From Microbulbifer sp. MI-G (GTDB lineage: Bacteria; Pseudomonadota; Gammaproteobacteria; Pseudomonadales; Cellvibrionaceae), in the NCBI RefSeq assembly GCF_030440425.1, contig NZ_CP098023.1:795501-859500 (forward strand): a DNA stretch of 64,000 bases. Direction: 5' to 3'. The notes below the pieces were generated by a model, which was not told the DNA's origin, searched no databases, and saw nothing but the letters and a program-made list of their open reading frames with translations. The translations under genes and the position numbers were made by a program. Positions 1 through 10,144 of this stretch are shown here, in pieces (the stretch's first letter is position 1; every line of letters starts with the position of its first letter).

Positions 1-55
1 ACACGTAGTTGTTGACCAGGATGGTGCTGAGCAGGATGACGGCGAATTCGGTCAT
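1..55 (-). CDS. rsxA: RnfA/RsxA N-terminus (cut by window edge)
   Basis: Reading the minus strand from an ATG at 55 gives MTEFAVILLSTILVNNYV before the window ends. This matches the first transmembrane helix of RnfA/RsxA, whose N-termini carry the same ...STxLVNN pattern. RnfA is an integral membrane subunit of the Rnf/Rsx complex, which couples electron transfer between ferredoxin or NADH and SoxR reduction or ion movement. Only 18 residues are visible, so the call rests on this helix; the related NqrD/NqrE subunits start differently. No strong ribosome binding site is visible before the ATG. Confidence 0.7.
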   Translation of the reverse strand, partial: MTEFAVILLSTILVNNYV

Positions 56-1226
56 AACAAGTCCGGTTGAAGCCCTGGGGCAAAACAGCGCGAGCGGCCG
101 GGGAGTAGCCTGCAGCGCCCGGATGATACTGGCACTGGGCTTGGGGCTCCATCGAATGTGCGCCGGGCAGGTATTATGGGTGAGACGCTGGGGGCCTTCA
201 ACTCGGTGGGGTTGTGTTCTGGCGCCGGAGGCTATCAGGGCGGGTGCAATTAAAGCACCGCTAGGGACTCTTTGACATAGCCAGGTTGGACAATATACTC
301 GCCACACTTGGCAAATCCGACCCAGGGGCTCCTGGAGGATGTAGGGCAGGCCTAGATGAATGAATGCGCCATCAATAACGATCCGCCGTTGATCTTCGTT
401 TAATACAGTGATTATGAGGCCATGTGACTTATAGTTCACGTGCACTGGCAGCCACTGTATAAGTTACTTCTCCGCCAGGAGCAGGTCCGGGTGGAGACCA
501 ATCTAACCGACGGTGTTTATACACTGGTGTTCAAGAGACCAATACCCGCGTCAATGACCACGCCTTGGGTGTGGGTAAATCCTATACCGGTGAATACTTG
601 TTTCTATTGGGTTGGGATCTCAGCCAATCCATCAAAGCGACAGCTGAATAATTTTGTCGGCCATGATCGTCGTTATTCATGCGCTGTTTGCCGTGTCAGG
701 TGCATTCGCAAACAGCACTCGCATGATGATCACAGACTCTTGGGGTAGTGACCGGGTGGCTGCGATAACCGCCAACTTTCAAGTGGTCTGTTAGGACCTG
801 CTCACACTTATTATAGAATCGACAATTAGCGTATAATGAAAGAAGAGCGGCATGGGTTTCTGATTGAAAGTTTTGTTCACTTTGGTCGATCAACAGTTGC
901 GGTGCACATCGAAGCGGATATTGAAGCAGCAATTTCTTGAACCTGGGACCTAGAATTTCTGCGCGATAGAGTTTTCCTGATCAGCAAGAGAGCCGATCAT
1001 GTCTAATCTCCTGAAAATTGTCTGGCAGGATACAAACTTCAAGAAGGTGCGCCCTGATCTTTTTTAGCCATTGAATAGATCAAAATGCAATCCACTGCTG
1101 GAAAATCTTTGGAACCCTGAGTTGGTATTTTCCAGGGAATCACTTAAAATAAAAAAATGGAGAAAAAGTTAATTTCACGCTTCCGATGAGTGCTTTCCTC
1201 GACACCAACAAAATCTGTTAATTCTT
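56..1226. other. Long stretch without a convincing gene
   Basis: About 1.2 kb between the rsxA start and the next gene. Short open frames exist (for example 440-748 on the plus strand) but they lack ribosome binding sites, use rare initiation codons and show no recognisable motif. It should contain the promoter of rsxA near its left end. The rest looks like eroded sequence. Confidence 0.5.
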
Positions 1227-1835
1227 ATGTCTGAATACACCGTTTACACCGCTATACATACAGAAAACATCGACGCGCTGCGCGACGAACTAAACAATCT
1301 GGGCTGGACCAGCTTCCTGCTGTCAGACTTTGCCCATCCACTGGCAAAAAGTGATGATATCGTTAACCAATGGCAAGATCTGTCCCATCAGCAAAAATGG
1401 CTGATTCTTGTTACCAAGCAGGCATGCGAAATCACCTTACTGGAAAATATCACGCATTCAATTGACCTGATGATTCACGAACGCCCTGAACTCTGGCGGA
1501 TCTCCTTCAACACTAATGGTAACACGTATACGTTATTGTTTTCCGATAAACCCTGGGGCGATCTATGTGCCGTCGACCCGAATGATGATTGGCAAAGTAT
1601 TGAACGAGCCAACAATATATCCGAGGACGACCTACAAATGATGGAAGATGTTTTCCAATTGAAGCGACAGACCTTTCAAGATTTCCTCAAAATGGGGCGC
1701 AGCATGGTATGGCAATTTCTTGAAGCGACCGGCTTGCCTGCGTTGGAAATGTTTTGTGATTACAGCTGTTATCATCCTGCCGCAGGCGAAGGTCGGTGTA
1801 TGTTGTGGGATGAATATACTCAGCTGGCAGGTTGA
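1227..1835 (+). CDS. Hypothetical protein, 202 aa
   Basis: A clean ATG-initiated frame of 202 codons with ordinary amino-acid composition: acidic, soluble, rich in Trp, Asp and Leu. No signal peptide, membrane segment or catalytic motif is visible and I do not recognise the family. A central Trp/Asp-rich segment (around residues 108-125, PWGD...DPNDDWQSIE) and a Cys-containing C-terminus (CDYSCYHP) are its most distinctive features. It stands alone, with no operon partner within 300 bp. The start codon has no clear Shine-Dalgarno sequence, so the N-terminus is uncertain. The length and the absence of internal stops in an otherwise eroded neighbourhood argue that it is real. Confidence 0.6.
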   Translation: MSEYTVYTAIHTENIDALRDELNNLGWTSFLLSDFAHPLAKSDDIVNQWQDLSHQQKWLILVTKQACEITLLENITHSIDLMIHERPELWRISFNTNGNTYTLLFSDKPWGDLCAVDPNDDWQSIERANNISEDDLQMMEDVFQLKRQTFQDFLKMGRSMVWQFLEATGLPALEMFCDYSCYHPAAGEGRCMLWDEYTQLAG

Positions 1836-2187
1836 TTTTCCGCCTGCATTCGCAAGCCATAAATCACACCAGAGATAGGGGCAGGCTTGAGTGGAACTGA
1901 CTTACAGCGATCAAGGTGATCATGGGGCAGAGGTGAATGGCAATCAGTGAGGCGTATTTAGGAATTCTGGGGATCAGCCTCAAATGGCAAATGATGGCCA
2001 TAATAAAAATTTGAATTGGGGCCACTGTATCGGATTATCCTATTTGGCTAATTGGAATAGTCTGTCTGAAATAACGATGACATCGCCAAACATTTAACCG
2101 CATAGTGAAAATCTCGGAGGCCCCCCCCCTCTATCTGAATAGCGTACAAAGGTGAAAGCCATATGGGGGTATCCAATTCATGGAGCT
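1836..2187. other. Intergenic, nothing recognised
   Basis: Non-coding or eroded DNA between the 202-aa hypothetical gene and the IS200-like remnant. It contains a C-tract around 2121. No terminator-like hairpin followed by T residues, promoter or open frame could be supported. Confidence 0.4.
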
Positions 2188-2463
2188 ATGAAGAAATACG
2201 TATCAAATATATCAGTTTATGTGCCGTTTTTTATGGGTTCCGGGATATTGCCACCAGATCTTGTGGAAACCTATCGCAATACGTTGAAGGAAATCATCGG
2301 CAACGTAGTCTACGAGTAGGATATTGATTTGGCAGAATTTAAAGTGCTTATCGATCATATCCATATGATAATTCGGACTGATGCGAAAATGGCACCGTCT
2401 TTCGGGTCAATACTCTCAAGATTTCCGGCTTTCGCAACATTGAAATCCGATTGCAGATGGTAA
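2188..2463 (+). pseudogene. Decayed IS200/REP-type HUH transposase (TnpA, Y1_Tnp)
   Basis: Reading through one in-frame TAG (2317-2319, codon 44) gives a 91-residue product whose second half carries LIDHIHMII. This is the His-X-His metal motif of HUH single-strand transposases. A following basic stretch occupies the place of the conserved LKG/SS region. The stop probably replaced a Trp codon (TGG to TAG). In intact IS200/IS605 or RAYT proteins (about 130-170 aa) the catalytic Tyr follows the HUH motif by some 50-60 residues; here the frame ends before it. The element is therefore inactive on two counts. No terminal hairpins were identified. Confidence 0.55.
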
Positions 2464-2989
2464 AGCCAACGTTGTCTCTTTTTCTTTAAACTTGAATAGG
2501 TCAATCATGCTCTATTTTCCTTGCCTGCTCTATATTGAGGAAAACAGATTGGCTCCTGGTTGTAAATCCTATCGGTTTGAGTGGATCGACAGGGGGTAGT
2601 TCAAGCTTTCGGCAGGGTTCTGGAGGCGTCTTGCATAGCCAACAGCCAAATGCAGGTGTAAAAATACCAGTCTGTCCGAATATCTGAAGCGACAAAACGC
2701 AGGGATTTTGAGTACTGAGAGAACCAACTGATTGCACTTTTTAACAGTGAGTATCTGGATAAGTGATGTGCTGATAAGTCAGCGTTATATACTCTGGAAG
2801 GCGTTGTCATCAGTGATGGTAGTGAATCTGGGATGATTGATAGTAATGAAATTATTTTGAATTAACCGGCAGGCTGATCTATTGCTGAGTGGCAATCGAT
2901 AACACTGGATATTTTACACTCCAGTTTGTACCTGCTGATAGGGTTTCATCAATATAGCCTACCTACCTTTGTCTATTGGGAGAGGTCCA
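2464..2989. other. Intergenic upstream of qorA
   Basis: About 530 bp without a supportable gene. Minus-strand open frames at 2501-2810 have no recognisable content. The 3' part must hold the qorA promoter, but no clear -35/-10 pair stands out. A good ribosome binding site (GGGAGAGG) lies at the right edge, just before the qorA ATG. Confidence 0.45.
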
Positions 2990-3967
2990 ATGGTCTATGC
3001 AATTCAGGTTGCAAAAACGGGTCAACCATCCGTTCTTACACCCGTGGATATCAAGCTGCCAGAGCTGCAGGAAAACGAAGCGCGGATACGTCACAAGGCG
3101 ATTGGTGTTAATTTTATTGACACTTACTATCGTTCCGGTCTCTATGATGCACCTGAGGGTTTGCCATTTATTCCTGGCAGTGAGGGGGCAGGTGTAATAA
3201 CCGCACTCGGTGAAGCGGTAAGTGATTTTTCTGTGGGAGATCGCGTGGCTTACGCTGGTTCACTGGGGGCATACAGCGAGGAGCGCAACATTCCTGCCGG
3301 CATGCTAGTTAGGATTCCTGAAAATGTCAGCGATGAGCAGGCCGCAGCTTTAATGCTAAAGGGAATGACTGCAAGATATCTACTGCGTGAAACTTACAAG
3401 GTCAATGCAGAGACTACACTGCTGTGTCACGCAGCTGCAGGTGGGGTTGGGCTGATTGTTGGGCAATGGGCCAAAGCTCTGGGGGCTAGGGTAATTGGTA
3501 CTGTGGGTTCTACAGGAAAAATTGATCTGGCTCGCGACAATGGCTATGAGTATGTGATCAATTACAGAGAGGATGACTGGGTAGCGCGGGTTGGTGAGAT
3601 TACCCATGGGCGAGGTTGTGATGTTGTGTATGACAGTGTTGGTAAAGATACATTTCCTGCATCGCTCGATTGTATTCGCCCGCGCGGTTTGTGGTGTTCA
3701 TTTGGCCAGTCATCGGGGCCTATTGAAAATTTCAGCATAAGCATGTTATCTCAAAAAGGGTCCCTGTATGCGACCCGGCCTATCTTATTTCATTATATTT
3801 CAAAGCGATGGGAATTTGAAAAAACTGTGGAGGAGTTATTTTCTGCTGTGACCAATGGTATTGTCAACATTCAGATCAATCAGCGCTATCCCCTAGAAGA
3901 GGCTGCAAAGGCCCATATGGAGCTTGAATCCCGTAAAACTACCGGTGCCTCGGTTCTTATCCCTTAA
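2990..3967 (+). CDS. qorA: NADPH:quinone oxidoreductase, QorA type
   Basis: A 325-residue zinc-independent medium-chain dehydrogenase/reductase that reduces quinones with NADPH in the cytoplasm. It tracks E. coli QorA (327 aa) along its whole length. Matching segments are the N-terminal AIGVNFIDTYYRSGLY, the catalytic-domain FLGxE-like PGSEGAG, the Rossmann motif AAAGGVGL (about residue 146) and the C-terminal LESRKTTGASVLIP. Zinc-binding cysteines of true alcohol dehydrogenases are absent, as expected. The ATG at 2990 was chosen over an upstream frame extension at 2969 because GGGAGAGG sits 5 bases before it and the family starts here. It is monocistronic, followed by 400 bp without genes. 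Confidence 0.92.
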   Translation: MVYAIQVAKTGQPSVLTPVDIKLPELQENEARIRHKAIGVNFIDTYYRSGLYDAPEGLPFIPGSEGAGVITALGEAVSDFSVGDRVAYAGSLGAYSEERNIPAGMLVRIPENVSDEQAAALMLKGMTARYLLRETYKVNAETTLLCHAAAGGVGLIVGQWAKALGARVIGTVGSTGKIDLARDNGYEYVINYREDDWVARVGEITHGRGCDVVYDSVGKDTFPASLDCIRPRGLWCSFGQSSGPIENFSISMLSQKGSLYATRPILFHYISKRWEFEKTVEELFSAVTNGIVNIQINQRYPLEEAAKAHMELESRKTTGASVLIP

Positions 3968-4381
3968 GTATTCCAGTTCGTTGAATGAAAGTTATAGCAA
4001 AAACATTGAAAATCACGAGTAAGTGAGAATTCTAATGGTATTTTAAACAGTTTGATAAGAATTGCTGTTGCAGGGAGTTAAGAGATGGTTATTTATTGAT
4101 TTTGGAATAGTGCAGGTGCTCTCAAAGTTATTCAATTGCTTTTCCTGAAAGATTTATTCGAGTGCCCGTATTTTAAGGATTTGGGTGTTCCTGATGATGC
4201 AAGCTTGCCATAATTGTTCAGATTTTCCGATATGAAACTTCCAATAATTTTTGACAAGTTCGTGCTCTCCTGGGAAATAGGTCTGTGTGTGGAAATACAT
4301 CAATATTCCACAGAGTTATACAAGTATTGCGGTGCAATTTTTAGTTATTTTCACAGGGGGGGGAATTGTAGGTTTAAACAG
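3968..4381. other. Intergenic between convergent qorA and mrpG
   Basis: About 410 bp separating two genes that converge. It is AT-rich, with no supportable gene. No hairpin with a T-tract was clear enough to call as a terminator for either side. Confidence 0.45.
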
Positions 4382-4726
4382 TTATTGTAGCTCTTTTTTT
4401 GGGTCCTTGAATCGAGGTTTGGCAAAACTGCCGCGCCACAAGGGTGTGCCAACCCGAAAGGCTGCGCGGGCTATCATATGTACCCCGATGGGAACCGTGA
4501 GCAACAAAAATAAAATGGCTGCTACAGCGCGAGCAGTAACCTGGGCATCCTGAAACAGTATGGCAACCCCGGCCAGAAGTAAACCACAGCAGAGCGTGGC
4601 AGCCTTGCCGGAGGTGCTCATGCGGGTATAGAAATCCGGCATACGCAACAAGCCCAGGGCAGCACTGAACCCAAAGAAGCTGCCGATCAGTAAAAGGGCT
4701 GCGATAAATAATTCATCCAAAACCAC
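4382..4726 (-). CDS. mrpG: Na+/H+ antiporter subunit G
   Basis: A small membrane subunit of the Mrp (group 1) cation/proton antiporter, 114 aa. It has three hydrophobic segments and the family sequence FGFSAALGLLRMPDFYTRM near residue 18, where MrpG/MnhG proteins carry the conserved RxPDxYxRxH-like loop. I start it at the GTG at 4726 because AAGGAG lies 6 bases upstream; the longer frame reaching 4876 is an artefact that runs into mrpF. It is the last gene of the operon, 22 bp after mrpF. The C-terminal basic tail (KPRFKDPKKELQ) is cytoplasmic by charge. Confidence 0.93.
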   Translation of the reverse strand: MVLDELFIAALLLIGSFFGFSAALGLLRMPDFYTRMSTSGKAATLCCGLLLAGVAILFQDAQVTARAVAAILFLLLTVPIGVHMIARAAFRVGTPLWRGSFAKPRFKDPKKELQ

Positions 4727-4748
4727 TATTATCTCCTTTCTCTTATGG

Positions 4749-5051
4749 TTAGAGCTTTTTGCCGCTTTTTTCGATAAACCGAGCAAAGGCAACACTGACC
4801 AGAAATGCCACCAACGCCAGTGCAATTGCCGCGTCGAGATATACGGGTTGTGCCGAAGCGATGGCCAAAAGCGCACAATAAGCTACAGCGAGAATATTGA
4901 GGACATCCAGGGCAACAACCCTATCTGCCAGTGTGGGCCCCAGGGCTATCCGCAGAAAACACATAACCAAAGCCAGCAACAGCATCAGGGAGGATATGCT
5001 GACCGCCAGCATTATAATCGATGAGTGAATGTCGGCAGTGGTTACAGGCAT
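4749..5051 (-). CDS. mrpF: Na+/H+ antiporter subunit F
   Basis: A 100-residue, three-helix membrane subunit with the MrpF hallmark LGPTLADRVVALDVLN around residue 38, followed by two hydrophobic helices and a short basic end. MrpF is needed for assembly and activity of the multisubunit complex. Its ATG overlaps the stop of mrpE (TAATG), so translation of the two is probably coupled. Its length is normal for the family. Confidence 0.93.
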   Translation of the reverse strand: MPVTTADIHSSIIMLAVSISSLMLLLALVMCFLRIALGPTLADRVVALDVLNILAVAYCALLAIASAQPVYLDAAIALALVAFLVSVAFARFIEKSGKKL

Positions 5052-5524
5052 TAGGAGATGGCCTCCTTGACACGTTTTTCAAAGCCATGGCGAATCTCCT
5101 GGCGAAAACTGTCTGGATGATCCACAAACATGGTATGTACAATAAGTGTCGAGTTGTCCGGGGATATATCCAATACCATGGTGCCCGGTGTCAGTGAAAT
5201 CAAATTAATCAGTACAAAAATCTGGTTGCGCTCGTGAATTTCCAGAGGGATTTGTACAATCATCGGACGACTTTTTAAGGTTGGTGAGAAAATCTCCCAG
5301 GCAGCGCGCAAGCTTGATAAGAAAAGCTCTTGTAAAAAAAATATTGAGAGATGAAAAAAATTCTGCAGGCGTTTAAAATATTTACTGCCTCCAGGCAGCT
5401 CTGGGGATACTCGCAGTGCCAGGTAACCGAGTAAGAAGCCAAATAACAAATTAACCAGAGTTGCATCACCAGTGAGGGCGGACCAACTGATTGCCAGTAA
5501 AAGATTAAGTAGAAATACACGCAT
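5051..5524 (-). CDS. mrpE: Na+/H+ antiporter subunit E
   Basis: A 157-residue subunit: two N-terminal membrane helices (LLNLLLAISWSALTG..., then LFGFLLGYLAL) and a cytoplasmic C-terminal domain with the family motif NLISLTPGTMVLDIS (about residue 108). The ATG at 5524 follows the mrpD stop by one base. An earlier TTG at 5539 has no ribosome binding site and adds five residues unlike the family, so I rejected it. MrpE is an accessory assembly and transport subunit of the Mrp complex. Confidence 0.92.
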   Translation of the reverse strand: MRVFLLNLLLAISWSALTGDATLVNLLFGFLLGYLALRVSPELPGGSKYFKRLQNFFHLSIFFLQELFLSSLRAAWEIFSPTLKSRPMIVQIPLEIHERNQIFVLINLISLTPGTMVLDISPDNSTLIVHTMFVDHPDSFRQEIRHGFEKRVKEAIS

Positions 5525-5525
5525 A

Positions 5526-7049
5526 CTAGGGGTTTCCAATGGATTGGGTGGGTTCTGGTTTCAATACAGCATCCAGGTAATCCCCGGGCTTAAGTAATTC
5601 ACTTGCAGTCGCCAGCGCATAATTGATAAGCGGTTCAGGTAACAGGCCAAGGCTTAACGTCACCATTGCAAGAAAAGCCACCGGTAACAAGCGCTGTAGT
5701 CGTTCTGGTAAGGATAGCGCATACAAGTTGCTGCAATACCCCATTGGGTCTGGTTTCCAAAATACTTCTGCCCAGATTTTGCTCATGGAATACAGAGTGA
5801 GTGCTCCGGTAATTAATATCACTGCAGCGACCAGGTACGCGGTCTGGTCGAGACTGGCTTTTAGTAATAATAGTTTGGCCCAGAAACCGGACAGCGGCGG
5901 AAAGCCCGATAAACTGAACGCAGCGATAAAGAAAAAAGTGGACAACAGTGGACTTGCCTTATAAATTCCACCAATCTCACTCAGTTCAAAACTACCACTG
6001 AGACGCTGTACGGTACCACTGATCAAAAACAGGTTGGTCTTTGCCACGATGTTGTGAATGATATAAAAAACTGATCCAGCTAACGCTAATGGGGAGTTGA
6101 GTGCCAGCCCCAGAATCAGAAATCCGATTTGACTGATAATATGAAAAGCGAGGATTTTGCGAAACTCATACTGCGCTGCGGCACCCAATACACCGGTGAG
6201 CATAGTGAGCAATGCCGTACCCAGAAGAATATTGTGGGTAAAACCCGGATCATTGGGAAAGATCAGGGTAAAGGTGCGTATCAATGTATAGACACCGACT
6301 TTGGTAAGTAGCCCGGCAAAAACCGCAGTCACTGCCACAGGTGGCGTATGGTAAGATGCTGGCAACCAGAAAAACAGTGGGAATATCGCCGCCTTGATAC
6401 CAAAAGCGGCAATAAAAAGCACTGCCAGAGCTGAAACAGCTACCGGATTATCCACAGCCGCCAGTGCAATATGCAGCTGCGCCATATTCAGTGTACCGGT
6501 CAGACCGTATATCAGACCAATGGAAGTCAGCATCAACAGTGTGGAAATCAGGTTCAGTGCCACATATTTGATGCCACCATCGAGTTGTATGCGCTCTCCC
6601 CCAAGCACGAGTAAAGCAAAAGAGGCAATCAGCATCACCTCGAACCAGACATACAGATTAAACAGGTCCCCGGTTACAAAGCTGCCACAGACACCTGCCA
6701 GCAGCAATTGGAAAAAACAGTGAAATCCGAGAGATACCCTGTACTTATCAATATCTGAAAGTGCAAACAGTGAAACACAGAGCCCCACAATGGCACTGAT
6801 TAAAAGCATGATGGCGCTCAGGCGATCTGCTACTAACGTAATACCGAATGGGGCTTCCCAGTCACCCATTTGAGCTGCCAGGGGTCCATTTTTTTCCACC
6901 AATGCAATAATTGCGATTGCGACAATGAGCATCATTGTGCATCCCAGTACCGACAATGCACCGCAGAGATGGTGTCGAGCGCGTGCCGAAAAAGTGGCGA
7001 GCGCGGTCCCTATGGGTATTAAAAAAGGCAGCGCCAGTAACCAGCTCAA
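5526..7049 (-). CDS. mrpD: Na+/H+ antiporter subunit D
   Basis: A 507-residue, roughly 14-helix protein of the antiporter-like family shared with complex I subunits NuoL/M/N. It carries the proton-channel core: the Glu in LYVWFEVMLIASF (TM5) and the Lys in the TM7 region (AFGIKAAIFPLFFWLP), plus the following AVFAGLLTKVGVYTL segment. The start is a TTG that overlaps the mrpC stop (TTGA), with AAAGGAAAG upstream. MrpD and MrpA form the two proton-translocating modules of the complex. Confidence 0.95.
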   Translation of the reverse strand: MSWLLALPFLIPIGTALATFSARARHHLCGALSVLGCTMMLIVAIAIIALVEKNGPLAAQMGDWEAPFGITLVADRLSAIMLLISAIVGLCVSLFALSDIDKYRVSLGFHCFFQLLLAGVCGSFVTGDLFNLYVWFEVMLIASFALLVLGGERIQLDGGIKYVALNLISTLLMLTSIGLIYGLTGTLNMAQLHIALAAVDNPVAVSALAVLFIAAFGIKAAIFPLFFWLPASYHTPPVAVTAVFAGLLTKVGVYTLIRTFTLIFPNDPGFTHNILLGTALLTMLTGVLGAAAQYEFRKILAFHIISQIGFLILGLALNSPLALAGSVFYIIHNIVAKTNLFLISGTVQRLSGSFELSEIGGIYKASPLLSTFFFIAAFSLSGFPPLSGFWAKLLLLKASLDQTAYLVAAVILITGALTLYSMSKIWAEVFWKPDPMGYCSNLYALSLPERLQRLLPVAFLAMVTLSLGLLPEPLINYALATASELLKPGDYLDAVLKPEPTQSIGNP

Positions 7050-7420
7050 GGGGATACTTTCCTTTTTACTTTCACTGGCTCTGCAATACGTATGGTGTCT
7101 ACGTCGAGGGTTCCCAGTACTTTATAAGCCTGTGCAATAAGTGCCAGGGTGAACGCGAGCAGACCGAACCCAATAACAATCGCGGTGAGAATCAAGGCTT
7201 GGGGCAGGGGATTGGCCACGGGCACAGGCGGAACCTCCAGTCCCTCGGGAATCAGCGCCGGTGAAGCCCGTGTTAGTCTGCCTGCAATAAAAATGGCCAG
7301 GTTGGCGGCATTGCTGATCATCACTAAGCCAAACAGGTAGTGTAATAAATCCCGAGCCAGCATCAGGTACACACCGGTAGCGATCAGAATGCCAACAACA
7401 ATTGCGAGTGGACCTTCCAA
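7046..7420 (-). CDS. mrpC: Na+/H+ antiporter subunit C
   Basis: A NuoK-like three-helix subunit, 124 aa, containing the conserved GLVMISNAANLAIF and the PLPQALILTAIVIGFG helix (conserved Gln-Ala-Leu-Ile-Leu-Thr). I placed the start at the TTG at 7420, one base after the mrpB stop, with AGAGG nearby. The alternative, another TTG at 7444, overlaps mrpB by 23 bases and adds a basic N-terminus not typical of MrpC. It sits between MrpA and MrpD in the complex. Confidence 0.92.
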   Translation of the reverse strand: MEGPLAIVVGILIATGVYLMLARDLLHYLFGLVMISNAANLAIFIAGRLTRASPALIPEGLEVPPVPVANPLPQALILTAIVIGFGLLAFTLALIAQAYKVLGTLDVDTIRIAEPVKVKRKVSP

Positions 7421-7421
7421 G

Positions 7422-7841
7422 TTACTTGACCTCTTCCAGAGCAAAAATCAGTGTCAGCACTGAACCAAACACCGCCAGGTAAACACCAATGTCGAAAATC
7501 AAAACATTGCTGATATAGATCCCCCCAGTATTTTGATGTCCTGTCAATTGAAACCACTGGCCAGAAAAAGGGGCTCCTTTGGATAGAGCTGCCAGGAGCC
7601 CGGATAATGCTGCGATTAATACGCCAGTTGCCGCCAGATTGCCGGGGGGGATGCGCAATGCCCTTTGCGCTGCCTCCATGCCCCAGGCCATGGCGAAGAG
7701 TGCGAATGCCGAAGCGGCGATGAGTCCCGCGATAAATCCACCACCGGGATAATTGTGTCCGCGCAGCAGCATGTATACAGAAAATACCAGAAGTAATGCT
7801 ACAAGCACCCGGGTTGCGCTTTGGAGTACCAGGGAATTCAC
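7422..7841 (-). CDS. mrpB: Na+/H+ antiporter subunit B
   Basis: A 139-residue, four-helix subunit with the MrpB signature [16 protein letters not shown] (about residue 26) and a C-terminal helix containing [13 protein letters not shown]. It starts at a GTG that overlaps the mrpA stop (GTGA), giving translational coupling. It is present as a separate gene in addition to the MrpB-like domain at the end of MrpA, the normal seven-gene (group 1) arrangement. Confidence 0.94.
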   Translation of the reverse strand: MNSLVLQSATRVLVALLLVFSVYMLLRGHNYPGGGFIAGLIAASAFALFAMAWGMEAAQRALRIPPGNLAATGVLIAALSGLLAALSKGAPFSGQWFQLTGHQNTGGIYISNVLIFDIGVYLAVFGSVLTLIFALEEVK

Positions 7842-10144
7842 TGCTTCCCCCGCCGTAATCGATGACCCAGCAGAGTTACTGCCGCTATAGCAGCGGTGAA
7901 GACAACAATAATTTCACCAAAAGTATCCAGCGCACGAAAATCCACCAATATAACATTGACAATATTACGGCCATGTGCCTGAGGCACTGCGGCTTCTTTA
8001 AAGAAAGTGCTGGTAGGGCTGTCGAAGGGTGTTTGCAACACCACCAGGATACTGAGGGTAACCAGCAGGCCGAGTAGGCCACCCAGGGCGGCATCCCGCG
8101 GGCGAAAAAGGATTTTGCGCCCAGGACTGAACACCGGGAGGCGCGGCAGTATGGCTGCCACCAACACCAAAAATAAAGTCTCCACAAGTAGTTGGGTAAT
8201 GGCCACATCCGGTGCACCAAAAAACAGATAAATCAGTGCAATTCCCACACCCAGGGCTCCAAGGGCGCAGATGGCAATGAGAGGCTTGCGTGCAGTCCCG
8301 GCCATCAAGGCCCCACCTATGGTCAGCAGTATGGCTGCCCACTCTTTCAGGTTCAGTCGCGGCCATTCGAACACTAGCGGATACTGCCCGGTGCGTATGA
8401 ATGCATAGGCAAGGACGAGGGATATGGTGAAAAAAACGACGGTCAGGTAGTGGCGCATAACGCCATTTTGCAGAAGGTCGGTTTGTAGGGCGGCAACAAG
8501 CCGTACCTTCTCCAGGAACTTGTCCCAAAGCAAATCGGCGTTTGTCGGAGCGTGGCTGAAATCCCACGTCAACCAATCGCGCAGCCTGGTCAGTCCCAGA
8601 TACATGGCGATTCCCAGCCCAAATGTAAGGATACTCAGGAGCAAGGGAATATTAAGGCCATGCCAGAGTTTCAAATCGATGGTTTCAGAAGTGTCGAGAA
8701 TTGCAGTCACTGCGGGTGCGATCAACTCATCGTTTACCAGTTCTGGGGCCAGGCCAAAGGTCAACCCCAAACCACCAAGTATCAGTGGGCTTATCCACAG
8801 TCCAGCGGGTGCCTCTTGTATCTTGGGCAAAACATGATTTGGTTTGCCTAAAAAAGGTTTGAGGGCGACCATACCGGCAACTGTCACAGTGACAGCATTG
8901 GCAAACACTGCTGCCGTGGCAACCAGTGCGGGTTCGGATGCCACGGCCAGCGCACCTTCATATTTCAGTTCCTTGCCGATAAACCCCAGAAAGGGGGGGA
9001 AGCCCGCCATCGACAGGGCTGCTGCCAGTGCTATCACAAAAGTGATATGCATCGACAGGCCGAGACCGCCCAGTTTATTGATATCGCGCGTACCAGCCTG
9101 TTTATCAATCACTCCAACCACCATAAACAACGCGGCTTTATAAAGGGAGTGCACAAATAGGAAAGTGATTGCTGCGGCGATCACTATTGTGGCGTCTGAG
9201 CCCAGAAACATCGTCAGGGTACCAAGGGCGATTAACGTGGTGTAGGCCAGGGCGAGTTTTAGGTCTGTCTGGCGCAAAGCTGCAACGGCTGCCACCGTAG
9301 CGGTAGCGGCCCCTGTACAGGTTAAGGTCCACTCCCAGATATCGGTCTGCCCCAATACCGGGTGCAGGCGCGCCAAGAGATATATGCCCGCCTTCACCAT
9401 GGTGGCTGAATGGAGATAAGCACTCACCGGCGTAGGGGCTGCCATCGCATTGGGCAGCCAGAAGTGGAAAGGTAGTTGGGCGGATTTGGAGAAAGCGCCG
9501 ATTAACAGGAGCATCAGGATGGCGAAATAGAGCGAACTGGCCCGGACGGCCTCTCCAGAAGCCAATACTTGCGTCATTTCATAACTACCCACTACCGAGC
9601 CGAGCAACACCAGTCCCGTCAACAGGCAGAGCCCGCCTAAAGTGGTGACCAGTAGTGCCTGCAATGCTGAACGGCGCGCAACAGCACTGCTGTTGTTAAA
9701 ACCGATCAGTAAGTAGCTGGCGATAGAGGTGATTTCCCAAAAGACAAAGAGGGTAATCAGGTCGCCAGCCAGCACTAAACCCAGCATCCCAAGGATAAAA
9801 AGGTAGAGATATAAAAAAAAGCGGCGCAACTGTGGATGTCCGTGCAAAAATGCCAACGCATAGATGGCCACGAAGGTACCGATTCCACTGATCAGAAGGG
9901 CAAAAAGCAGGCTCAGGGCATCGATATAAAAGCGAAAGTAGACGTCCAGGTCAGCTATCCAGGCAAAGCCGAAAGAGAATGTCTGACCACTCGCGATATC
10001 CGGCATTTGGAGTAGGAGCAATAGTGTTAGCAATGCCGGGGGTATGGGTGTCAGTGAGGTGAGTTGTCTCCCCGGCATCGCCCGTCCGTTATTGCGATTT
10101 TCGCCGCCTCCAGTTGCACTCATGAACCTGTTCTCAGTTGCCAT
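7838..10144 (-). CDS. mrpA: Na+/H+ antiporter subunit A
   Basis: The largest Mrp subunit, 768 aa with about 20 membrane helices. The N-terminal two thirds is a NuoL-like antiporter domain: [16 protein letters not shown] with the TM5 Glu, [15 protein letters not shown] with the TM7 Lys, and [15 protein letters not shown]-terminal extension carries the MrpA-specific DUF4040/MrpB-like part ([27 protein letters not shown]). It is first in the operon. The ATG at 10144 lacks an obvious ribosome binding site. Internal ATGs at residues 8 and 23 would also precede the first helix, so the exact N-terminus is uncertain. Function: Na+(Li+, K+)/H+ exchange for sodium and pH homeostasis. Confidence 0.95.
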   Translation of the reverse strand: MATENRFMSATGGGENRNNGRAMPGRQLTSLTPIPPALLTLLLLLQMPDIASGQTFSFGFAWIADLDVYFRFYIDALSLLFALLISGIGTFVAIYALAFLHGHPQLRRFFLYLYLFILGMLGLVLAGDLITLFVFWEITSIASYLLIGFNNSSAVARRSALQALLVTTLGGLCLLTGLVLLGSVVGSYEMTQVLASGEAVRASSLYFAILMLLLIGAFSKSAQLPFHFWLPNAMAAPTPVSAYLHSATMVKAGIYLLARLHPVLGQTDIWEWTLTCTGAATATVAAVAALRQTDLKLALAYTTLIALGTLTMFLGSDATIVIAAAITFLFVHSLYKAALFMVVGVIDKQAGTRDINKLGGLGLSMHITFVIALAAALSMAGFPPFLGFIGKELKYEGALAVASEPALVATAAVFANAVTVTVAGMVALKPFLGKPNHVLPKIQEAPAGLWISPLILGGLGLTFGLAPELVNDELIAPAVTAILDTSETIDLKLWHGLNIPLLLSILTFGLGIAMYLGLTRLRDWLTWDFSHAPTNADLLWDKFLEKVRLVAALQTDLLQNGVMRHYLTVVFFTISLVLAYAFIRTGQYPLVFEWPRLNLKEWAAILLTIGGALMAGTARKPLIAICALGALGVGIALIYLFFGAPDVAITQLLVETLFLVLVAAILPRLPVFSPGRKILFRPRDAALGGLLGLLVTLSILVVLQTPFDSPTSTFFKEAAVPQAHGRNIVNVILVDFRALDTFGEIIVVFTAAIAAVTLLGHRLRRGKQ

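Noticed and set aside
440..748. 102-codon open frame on the plus strand
   Set aside because: No ribosome binding site, biased composition (many Trp, Cys, Arg, Pro) and no recognised domain; likely a chance frame in eroded DNA.
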